Shown: one piece after another, positions 1 through 5,554 of the stretch
Layout: each line of letters begins with the position of its first letter
Numbering within the stretch: the first letter of the stretch is position 1
Source: an uncultured Prevotellaceae bacterium
GTDB taxonomy: Bacteria; Bacteroidota; Bacteroidia; Bacteroidales; Muribaculaceae
Assembly: GCA_945645715.1 (NCBI GenBank)
Contig: CALZFJ010000135.1
Location: 1-5,991, forward strand
DNA length: 5,991 nt
Reading direction: 5' to 3'
Program-made: the position numbers and the translations under genes
The notes under the pieces: model-generated
Seen by the model: the letters and a program-made list of their open reading frames with translations, nothing else
What the model was told of the DNA's origin: nothing
Databases searched by the model: none

Positions 1-3
1 AAG

Positions 4-30
4 CATTGGATAATTTGTTGTTATCCAATG
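4..30. repeat. Perfect 10-bp inverted repeat (hairpin) upstream of the GH51 gene
   Basis: CATTGGATAA at 4-13 is the exact reverse complement of TTATCCAATG at 21-30, with a 7-base loop. The stem is AT-rich and is not followed by a clear T-run (ACTTGCTTTATT follows), so it is a poor classical terminator. It may still end transcription of a gene outside the window. Its position about 60 bases before the GH51 start also fits a regulator-binding palindrome or a 5' leader hairpin. The structure is seen directly; its role is not resolved. Confidence 0.6.
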
Positions 31-92
31 ACTTGCTTTATTGCAAAATTATAAATCTGTTAATGTAAAACTAAAAACATACAAAAAAAATC

Positions 93-2144
93 ATGAAACA
101 TTATTGGAACTTGCCGGCAGCCGCATCTTTTCTATCTGCAATGATGCTGTTTTCCGCAACATCAAAGGTCTTAGCCACAGACATTGTAACGGTAAACACG
201 AAGAAAGCCAAGAAGGTGCAGCGCGTGGAATACGGCTGGCACTATGAGGAGATAGGCATGATAGGCGACGGAGGTCTGTATGCAGAACTTGTGCGCAACC
301 GCAATTTCGAGGAGGCGAATCTGCCCGAAGGACTCGTCATCAAGGACGGAATGTATGCCGACGTGCCCAACCCCAAGCAACCTATAAAGCAGATTTACCA
401 GATAGACCCGCTCGTGGGATGGCTCACTTTGCCGCTCACCAATTCGCCGATTCGCGTAAAGCGCACCACCGACAACCCTCTGAACGCCAACAACAGCCAC
501 TCCATGCGCATTGATGTGCTTGAAGACATAGGCAACGGAAGCGATGCCGCCATCGTAAACACCGGCTACTTCGGAATGGCTTTCAAGCAAGGCGTAGGCT
601 ACCGGTTGTCGCTCTACGCGCTTGCCAGGCAGTATGAAGGCGCGCTTGAAGTGTGCCTCGCCGACAAGGACGGCAAGCCCTGCTCGGCACCGGCAACCAT
701 AACTCTAAGTAAGGGAGACTCTTGGGAGAAGCACAACGTGACGCTCACCGCCCAGAAGAGCGTAGCCGACGGTATGCTACGCATCGTCCCGACAAAGAAA
801 GGCACACTGCAACTCGACATGGTGTCGATGTTTCCTGGCGACACTTACGATGGCGGCAAGTCGGTATTCCGTGCCGACATAGTGCAGAACCTCAAGGACT
901 ACCGCCCCGACTTCCTGCGTTTTCCCGGCGGATGCAACATACACGGAGTGAATGAAGAGACCATGAACCACTGGAAAAAGACAGTGGGCGACATCGCCAT
1001 GCGCCCAGGACAGTGGGGAAAGTGGGAACCACACTACCGCAGCGACGGACTCGGCATGCACGAGTTCTATGAACTTTGCGAGTATTTAGGATGCAATGCT
1101 ATGTATGTTATACCCGTGGGCATGGTCTGCACGGAATGGGTGAAGCGCGACAAGGATGGCAACTTCATGCACAAACCCACCGATGTGAATTACTACATTC
1201 AGGATGCCTTGGACGCAATCGAGTATGCCATTGGTCCCACAAGCAGCAAGTACGGAGCCATGCGTGCCGAAAACGGGCATCCAGAACCGTTCCCTCTGAA
1301 ATATGTCGAGATAGGAAACGAAGACTTCGGACCCGTGTATTACGAGAAATACCATCAGATATACAAAGCTCTTAAAGAGCGTTATCCACACCTTATATAT
1401 ATTGCCAACAGCACGCTGAACGACCGCCAGCAGGAAGACATTGATAAGTTTGTGGACAAGAAGGAAATTGAAGTGTTCGATGAACACTACTACCGCAACG
1501 TGCAGTGGGCCATCGACAACTTCCACCGCTTCGACCACTACAAGCGGCAGGGCATACGCCTCTATATAGCCGAACTCGGAATCATGGGCAACGGTGTGGG
1601 CGGTCCGGTGGGACAATACCCTACTGCCATACTCGCCGAAGGCATATTCAAGATGGCATTGGAACGCAACGCCGACCTGAAACCAATCATGGCAGACCGA
1701 CCACTGATGCGCAACTGGGAGTGCATAAACCGTGGCGACCTTCAGCCTATGCTTCTCAACTCGTCCACACAAAGCGTGAAGACCTTCAACTACTATATGT
1801 GCCAGATGCTGCGCAACAACACTGTGGATGTGGTGTATGATGTGTCAAACACCGAAGGCGAAAAGAATCTTTTCGTGACAGCAGGCAAAGACACACGGAC
1901 GGGAGAATACATAGTGAAGATAATAAACCTTGGCAACACCCCTGCCACATTCTCACTCAACCTGAACGGCAAGAAGTTCACCGGCAGAGCCGACATCACC
2001 ACACTCAGCGCAAATCCCGACCAGCGCGCGACTCCCAACAACCCAAATGCCGTCTGCCCCACGGAAAGACGCGAACGGTTTGTGAAATCAACGCCGACAA
2101 TCACCGTAGCAGAGAAATCGTTCACCATATATAGAATGAAATAA
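93..2144 (+). CDS. Secreted GH51-type alpha-L-arabinofuranosidase
   Basis: Glycoside hydrolase of the GH51 type, a retaining clan GH-A enzyme expected to release terminal alpha-L-arabinofuranosyl residues from plant or other glycans. The 683-aa product begins with a signal peptide (residues 1-28, cleavage likely after VLA). Residues about 45-105 carry the family's N-terminal signature (EYGWHYEEIG, GLYAELVRNRNFE). Residues about 105-250 look like a CBM4-type beta-sandwich insert, followed by the (beta/alpha)8 barrel with RFPGG at 276-280. VEIGNE places the acid/base at Glu410, DEHYY lies at 463-467, and YIAELG places the nucleophile at Glu494. A C-terminal beta domain follows. The length is normal for Bacteroidales GH51 proteins. 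The ATG at 93 is preferred because it opens directly into the signal peptide after an A-rich leader. Oddities: the nucleophile sits in AELG rather than the usual GEY/GEW context, and the usual SYAPL motif reads ADRPL (534-538). Specificity is therefore uncertain. It is probably co-transcribed with the downstream sulfatase. Confidence 0.9.
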   Translation: MKHYWNLPAAASFLSAMMLFSATSKVLATDIVTVNTKKAKKVQRVEYGWHYEEIGMIGDGGLYAELVRNRNFEEANLPEGLVIKDGMYADVPNPKQPIKQIYQIDPLVGWLTLPLTNSPIRVKRTTDNPLNANNSHSMRIDVLEDIGNGSDAAIVNTGYFGMAFKQGVGYRLSLYALARQYEGALEVCLADKDGKPCSAPATITLSKGDSWEKHNVTLTAQKSVADGMLRIVPTKKGTLQLDMVSMFPGDTYDGGKSVFRADIVQNLKDYRPDFLRFPGGCNIHGVNEETMNHWKKTVGDIAMRPGQWGKWEPHYRSDGLGMHEFYELCEYLGCNAMYVIPVGMVCTEWVKRDKDGNFMHKPTDVNYYIQDALDAIEYAIGPTSSKYGAMRAENGHPEPFPLKYVEIGNEDFGPVYYEKYHQIYKALKERYPHLIYIANSTLNDRQQEDIDKFVDKKEIEVFDEHYYRNVQWAIDNFHRFDHYKRQGIRLYIAELGIMGNGVGGPVGQYPTAILAEGIFKMALERNADLKPIMADRPLMRNWECINRGDLQPMLLNSSTQSVKTFNYYMCQMLRNNTVDVVYDVSNTEGEKNLFVTAGKDTRTGEYIVKIINLGNTPATFSLNLNGKKFTGRADITTLSANPDQRATPNNPNAVCPTERRERFVKSTPTITVAEKSFTIYRMK

Positions 2145-2163
2145 CTAACGACAAGATACTGAC

Positions 2164-3693
2164 ATGAACAAGAACAAAATCATGGCGCTGGCTTCATTGG
2201 CGGCAATGCCGATGTCGGTCGGAGCAACCGAAAAACCCAATGTGATAATAATCATAGCCGACGACCTGGGCTGGGGCGATGTAAGTGCCTATGGAAATCG
2301 CACTGTCTCGACTCCCAACATCGACTTTTTGGCGCAAAACGGAGCCTGTTTCACCAACGGTCACGCTTCGTCCGCCACATCGACACCATCGCGCTACGGA
2401 CTAATGACGGGTATGTATCCGTGGCGTAACGACGATGCCAAGATTCTGCCGGGTGATGCTCCGTTGCTCGTCGACACCGACCAGTTTACTATCGGCAAGA
2501 TGTTCCAACACGCCGGCTACTCCACCGCCGCCATAGGCAAATGGCACTTGGGTATGGGCGAGGGCAAGATTGACTGGAACCGACAGATAACACCGGCAGG
2601 CAACGCCATTGGCTTCGACTACACCTACCTCATCGCCGCCACTGTCGATCGCGTGCCTACGGTGTATGTCGAGAACGGACGCGTGGCAAACCTCGACCCC
2701 AACGACCCCATTTCTGTAGATTATGAGCACCCGTTCGAGGGCGAACCCACCGGCGTAAACAACCCCGAACTGGTGAAAATGCACTGGAGTCACGGGCATC
2801 AGGACGCAGTGATTAACGGCATTCCTCGCATAGGATTCATGAAAGGCGGCAAGAGTGCCATCTGGAACGAGAAGACAATGGCTGCCGACATACTCGCCAA
2901 AGTGAAAGCTTATATCGACACTGTGCCGCAGGGCAAGCCGTTCTTCCTCTATTACGGACTGCACGAGCCGCACGTTCCACGCGTCCCGGCATCGCAGTTC
3001 GAGGGCAAGTCGGCAACGGGAGCACGCGGCGATGTAGTGATAGAAGCCGACTGGTGCGTGGGCGAAACAATGAAATATCTGAAAGAGAAAGGTCTGGACG
3101 ATAACACTATCGTGATATTCACAAGCGACAACGGTCCCGTACTCGACGACGGATATGAGGACGGTGCCAGCGGAACACGCGCCATACACGACCCCAACGG
3201 CGGACTCAGAGGAGGTAAATACAGTTTGTTTGAAGCCGGAACACGCGTGCCTTTCTTCATATACTGGAAAGGAAAGATAGCCCACTTCACCACCGACGCA
3301 CTCGTGACACAGCAGGACCTCCTTGCGTCGTTCGCAAGAATGATAGGCGAGAAGATACCCGACGGACTCGACTCGCAAGACTATCTCGACACATTCCTCG
3401 GCAAGAGCGACAAGGGACGCAAGAGTTATGTGGTGGAGGCAAGCGGTCGTCTGGCATACCGCAGCGGTCGTTACGCCCTCATACCGCCATACAGCGGACC
3501 AAAGACAAACGCCACGGGCAACGAACTCGGAACTGTTGATCACTACTCGCTCTACGACCTGACTGCCGAACCGACGCAGCAGACCGACATTTCGGCACAA
3601 AACCCGAAACTGGTGAAGAAACTTAAAGCCGAGTTCCTCAAGGTCGTAGGGTCGCATTATGTTCCTACACAGAAGCAGGAAGAACTGAAATAA
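2164..3693 (+). CDS. Secreted serine-type sulfatase (arylsulfatase family, SulfAtlas S1 type)
   Basis: Formylglycine-dependent sulfatase of the alkaline-phosphatase superfamily that hydrolyses a sulfate ester, probably on a carbohydrate. The 509-aa product has a signal peptide (about 1-21, cleavage after VGA). NVIIIIADDLGWGD supplies the metal ligands Asp33 and Asp34. The maturation motif is S-T-P-S-R at 73-77, so Ser73, not Cys, is the residue converted to formylglycine. That requires the radical-SAM maturase anSME, which is not in this window. Other active-site motifs are GKWHLG (Lys126, His128), HEPH (267-270), SDNG (Asp322, Asn323), GGKYSLFEAGTRVP (Lys352, Arg361) and the C-terminal YDLTAEPTQQTD. 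All expected catalytic residues are present and the length is typical. The gene starts 19 bases after the GH51 stop, consistent with one operon, and a terminator lies about 110 bases downstream. The sulfatase subfamily and the sulfated position cannot be assigned by eye. Confidence 0.93.
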   Translation: MNKNKIMALASLAAMPMSVGATEKPNVIIIIADDLGWGDVSAYGNRTVSTPNIDFLAQNGACFTNGHASSATSTPSRYGLMTGMYPWRNDDAKILPGDAPLLVDTDQFTIGKMFQHAGYSTAAIGKWHLGMGEGKIDWNRQITPAGNAIGFDYTYLIAATVDRVPTVYVENGRVANLDPNDPISVDYEHPFEGEPTGVNNPELVKMHWSHGHQDAVINGIPRIGFMKGGKSAIWNEKTMAADILAKVKAYIDTVPQGKPFFLYYGLHEPHVPRVPASQFEGKSATGARGDVVIEADWCVGETMKYLKEKGLDDNTIVIFTSDNGPVLDDGYEDGASGTRAIHDPNGGLRGGKYSLFEAGTRVPFFIYWKGKIAHFTTDALVTQQDLLASFARMIGEKIPDGLDSQDYLDTFLGKSDKGRKSYVVEASGRLAYRSGRYALIPPYSGPKTNATGNELGTVDHYSLYDLTAEPTQQTDISAQNPKLVKKLKAEFLKVVGSHYVPTQKQEELK

Positions 3694-3804
3694 GAGCTAC
3701 AAGCAAAGGAGACGAACGGGAACTACTGCTTCCGTCACGCCCTAAGGAGGTTGCGGACATACCCCATACCACCTCCCCCTACTCTGGCTTCAAGACATAA
3801 CAAG
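3694..3804. other. 3' untranslated stretch with an SD-like/anti-SD-like inverted repeat
   Basis: No open frame with a credible start was found between the sulfatase stop and the terminator. TAAGGAGGT at 3743-3751 would be a perfect Shine-Dalgarno match, but no start codon follows at a workable distance, and Bacteroidetes rarely use such sites. GGAGGT (3746-3751) can pair with ACCTCC (3771-3776) across a 19-base loop. CAAGACATA occurs at 3791-3799 and again at 3809-3817, the second copy lying inside the terminator stem. This looks like a structured 3' UTR. Confidence 0.4.
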
Positions 3805-3860
3805 CGGACAAGACATATGTGACGGACGCATGAAGTCACAGTGTCTTGTCCGTTTTTTTT
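3805..3860 (+). terminator. Strong intrinsic terminator of the GH51-sulfatase unit
   Basis: The left arm at 3805-3823 pairs with the right arm at 3835-3852. The base is an 11-bp perfect stem (CGGACAAGACA with TGTCTTGTCCG), followed by a T-G wobble, a single-base bulge (A3817) and a further 6-bp stem (TGTGAC with GTCACA). The loop is 11 bases. Eight T residues follow immediately at 3853-3860. There is no matching A-run before the left arm, so it should act on + strand transcripts only. It separates the carbohydrate unit from the genes after 4142. Confidence 0.92.
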
Positions 3861-4083
3861 ATTTATAAACCCAAATCGGTCATTAGATTTCCACTCAGTT
3901 TCGCCTTTGTTTCCTTATCCCGAACGCAGACACACTCAAAGAAACTGTATCGGAAAATTGAACGTGGCTATATATAACTCGGATACTTCAATAACAAAAA
4001 AAGGATACTAACCCGTCGCTTCTGGAATTTGGGGGATTTCGGGGGGAACCGAAAAAATGGTAAGATTATCCGTAATTTATTTA
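3861..4083. other. Intergenic region without a gene; G-rich tract at 4031-4046
   Basis: No coding frame with family resemblance was found on either strand. The stretch is AT-rich apart from GGGGG (4031-4035) and GGGGGG (4041-4046) separated by ATTTC, inside a near-duplicate pattern (ATTTGGGGG, ATTTCGGGGGG). The segment CCAAATCGGTCATTAGA near 3871-3887 resembles a sequence I associate weakly with interspersed intergenic repeats in Prevotella-like genomes. That is memory, not something this window shows. An AT-rich stretch leads into the promoter of the next gene. Confidence 0.5.
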
Positions 4084-4114
4084 GTTGATATTTGGAGAAA
4101 ATTATGTTATTTTG
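4084..4114 (+). promoter_or_regulatory. Candidate Bacteroidetes-type promoter for the 4Fe-4S protein gene
   Basis: TTATTTTG at 4107-4114 matches the Bacteroidetes -7 consensus TAnnTTTG at five of six fixed positions and continues into GCA, as such elements often do. GTTG at 4084-4087 lies 19 bases upstream and is a weak match to the -33 TTTG element. Transcription would begin near 4120, giving a leader of about 20 bases to the ATG at 4142. It lies downstream of the sulfatase terminator, which supports a separate transcription unit. Confidence 0.4.
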
Positions 4115-4141
4115 CAATGTGAATAATCAGATACTTAGGAT

Positions 4142-4753
4142 ATGCTTAGGAAAATTAGAATTACGCTGGCTGTGCTTTTCTTTGCAGCCGTAACTATGCT
4201 GTTTCTCGACTTCACAGGCGCCATTCATGCCTGGATAGGGTGGACGGCAAAGATTCAGTTTCTGCCGGCACTGCTCGCACTGAATGTGGGCGTGGTGGTG
4301 GCACTGTCGCTACTCACGCTGCTCTTGGGGCGTGTGTACTGCTCGGTGATATGTCCGCTTGGAGTGATGCAAGATGCGATTTCGTGGCTCAATGGCCGCC
4401 GCAGTAGCAAGCATCGCCATCGCTTCACCTATTCGCCCGAGAAACGCTGGCTGCGCTATGGCGTGCTTGCCGCGTTTGTGGCTTGCCTGGTGGGTGGCGT
4501 AGGTTCGGTGGCAGCGTTGCTTGCTCCCTACAGCTCCTACGGCCGCATTGCCGCCAATCTCTTTGCTCCCATTTACGGTTGGTGCAACAATCTGCTTGCC
4601 TACTTTGCCGAGCGGCTCGACAGCTATGCTTTCTATTCTACCGATGTGTGGATTGCAAGCCTCCCCACGTTGCTGATTGCCATTGTCACTTTTGTCGCCA
4701 TTGCAGTGCTTGCGTGGCGTGGTGGTCGCACTGAGCCGTCACCCACGCGATAA
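4142..4753 (+). CDS. Truncated NapH/polyferredoxin-like 4Fe-4S membrane protein (N-terminal half only)
   Basis: Resembles COG0348-type membrane electron-transfer proteins (NapH/YccM/RnfD-neighbour style), which pass electrons through cytoplasmic 4Fe-4S clusters. The 203-aa frame has about four membrane segments (roughly 7-28, 38-63, 106-130 and 172-191). The first family motif, GRVYCSVICPLGVMQD, carries Cys67 and Cys71. Full-length relatives then have a second membrane-edge motif beginning W-R-x-G-R-T-Y-C-x-x-x-C-P, followed by ferredoxin domains with CxxCxxCxxxCP motifs. Here the protein reads WRGGRT (192-197) and stops being homologous at exactly that point, ending six codons later in EPSPTR. 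The second CxxxCP motif and all ferredoxin domains are absent. The DNA continues in another frame with an aldo/keto reductase segment. It could be expressed but should be unable to bind its normal clusters, so it is probably a pseudogene or an assembly-truncated gene. Confidence 0.8.
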   Translation: MLRKIRITLAVLFFAAVTMLFLDFTGAIHAWIGWTAKIQFLPALLALNVGVVVALSLLTLLLGRVYCSVICPLGVMQDAISWLNGRRSSKHRHRFTYSPEKRWLRYGVLAAFVACLVGGVGSVAALLAPYSSYGRIAANLFAPIYGWCNNLLAYFAERLDSYAFYSTDVWIASLPTLLIAIVTFVAIAVLAWRGGRTEPSPTR

Positions 4754-5552
4754 ATACTATATAGCCACAAAGCTCTCTAATTTTGCCCGCGAAACGTGGA
4801 GCCGTGAGGCATCGATAGCTATGTATCGTAACTCATTCCGAGAGCTTCAGGTGGATTACATCGACTATATGCTGCTTCACGCTGTGGGCATGGGAGGCGG
4901 CATGGAGGAGTTTGAGAATCGCTACATCAAGAATGGTATTCTCGATTTCCTCGTTGAGGAGCGCAAGGCGGGACGCATTCGCAATCTCGGATTCTCCTAT
5001 CACGGCGATATCCGTGTGTTCGACTATCTGCTGTCGCGCCACGATGAATATAAATGGGACTTCGTTCAGATTCAGCTCAACTATCTCGACTGGAAATATG
5101 CAAAGCAGATAAACCCATCGAACACCGATGCCGAGTATCTCTATGGCGAGCTTGAAAAGCGCGGAATTCCTGCCATAATCATGGAGCCTCTGCTTGGCGG
5201 ACGTCTGTCGAATGTGCCGAGCAGCATCGTTGCCAAGCTAAAGCAGCGCGAGCCCTCGCTGCTCTGTGGTGCATTGGTAGCCGACAAAGTGGTGGGAAAA
5301 GGTGCTGCCGCGCTGATGATACTCGGCGGAGTGAAGGCTCTCCATGCCGATGTGGTGAGCACACAGGCTCTGCTTCTGCTGCGCGATAGCGGCATTGAGG
5401 TGACTTTTGGGCATGAAGTGCCACACATTATCAATCGCAAGGGCGATGGAATGTGCCCGGTGGAGGCATTATGCTCCAATTGCACTACTGCGGCTGAATG
5501 TCGGCCCCTAATAGATGAATTTATCAACAAAATATCACAACAAAAACACTGA
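4677..5552 (+). CDS. Chimeric frame: internal aldo/keto reductase fragment fused to the C-terminal part of a DUF1893 protein
   Basis: The open frame runs from a TTG at 4677 to the TGA at 5550-5552 (291 aa). Residues 1-17 are only the out-of-frame reading of the 4Fe-4S gene. Residues about 18-193 match the central part of an aldo/keto reductase, and residues about 191-286 match DUF1893. The true start is unclear: GTG at 4719 or 4722, or ATG at 4821, are all possible, and none has a convincing leader. The reductase part keeps the Lys (ATKL, Lys32) and His (LLHAV, His68) of the usual catalytic tetrad. It lacks the upstream Asp and Tyr, the last barrel strand with its NADPH-binding loop, and the C-terminal ferredoxin-like domain of this subgroup. 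DUF1893 lacks its first 35-40 residues. A working oxidoreductase is very unlikely. The gene is best treated as a decayed or mis-joined locus that happens to stay open. Confidence 0.75.
   Translation: MPLSLLSPLQCLRGVVVALSRHPRDKYYIATKLSNFARETWSREASIAMYRNSFRELQVDYIDYMLLHAVGMGGGMEEFENRYIKNGILDFLVEERKAGRIRNLGFSYHGDIRVFDYLLSRHDEYKWDFVQIQLNYLDWKYAKQINPSNTDAEYLYGELEKRGIPAIIMEPLLGGRLSNVPSSIVAKLKQREPSLLCGALVADKVVGKGAAALMILGGVKALHADVVSTQALLLLRDSGIEVTFGHEVPHIINRKGDGMCPVEALCSNCTTAAECRPLIDEFINKISQQKH
4728..5255 (+). pseudogene. Aldo/keto reductase, internal fragment (both ends missing)
   Basis: This marks the extent of aldo/keto reductase similarity within the chimeric frame. It starts at ALSRHPRDKYYIATKLSNF and ends at VAKLKQREP. 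It includes the recognisable strands YYIATKL, YIDYMLLH, IRNLGFSYHG, DFVQIQLNYLDW and GIPAIIMEPLLGGRL, roughly barrel strands 3 to 7. The sequence belongs to the Bacteroidetes/Firmicutes subgroup of iron-sulfur-containing aldo/keto reductases of about 370-400 aa, of which only about 176 residues remain. The family call is firm from these motifs. The physiological substrate of the subgroup is unknown to me. Confidence 0.85.
5247..5552 (+). pseudogene. DUF1893 (TM1506-like) domain, N-terminally truncated
   Basis: EPSLLCGALVADKVVGKGAA, then ALMILGGVKALHADVVSTQA, and later VPHIINRKGDGMCPVE are hallmark stretches of DUF1893. As I recall, the prototype is TM1506 of Thermotoga maritima, with a deaminase-like fold. 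The first 35-40 residues, which normally hold the opening strand-helix of the domain, are replaced by the reductase fragment, while the C-terminus appears complete. Four cysteines cluster near the end (Cys260, 266, 269 and 275 of the chimeric frame), suggesting a possible metal or cluster site. The family's function is not established; it is often found near iron-sulfur or electron-transfer genes. The next gene begins 2 bases after the stop. Confidence 0.8.
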
Positions 5553-5554
5553 TT

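Noticed and set aside
41..247. Short + strand frame overlapping the GH51 start
   Set aside because: It is out of frame with the GH51 signal peptide and shows no family resemblance. The ATG at 93 explains the region better.
1086..1772. 228-aa open frame on the - strand opposite the GH51 gene
   Set aside because: It is antisense to the catalytic barrel and has no recognisable motifs or start context.
2401..3657. 418-aa open frame on the - strand opposite the sulfatase
   Set aside because: It lies wholly antisense to a sulfatase with complete active-site motifs. Its translation is rich in Val, His and Cys with no domain pattern, typical of a shadow of codon bias.
4031..4046. G-quadruplex
   Set aside because: Only two G-runs are present. 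A four-strand, three-tier quadruplex is not supported within one strand here.
3694..4141. Small RNA gene, tRNA or mobile-element end in the intergenic region
   Set aside because: No cloverleaf, terminal inverted repeats or target duplications are visible. The only strong structure is the terminator at 3805-3860.
4728..4753. Simple frameshift (sequencing error) joining the 4Fe-4S gene to the downstream frame
   Set aside because: The downstream frame encodes an unrelated aldo/keto reductase interior rather than the missing ferredoxin half, so a one-base correction would not restore either protein.
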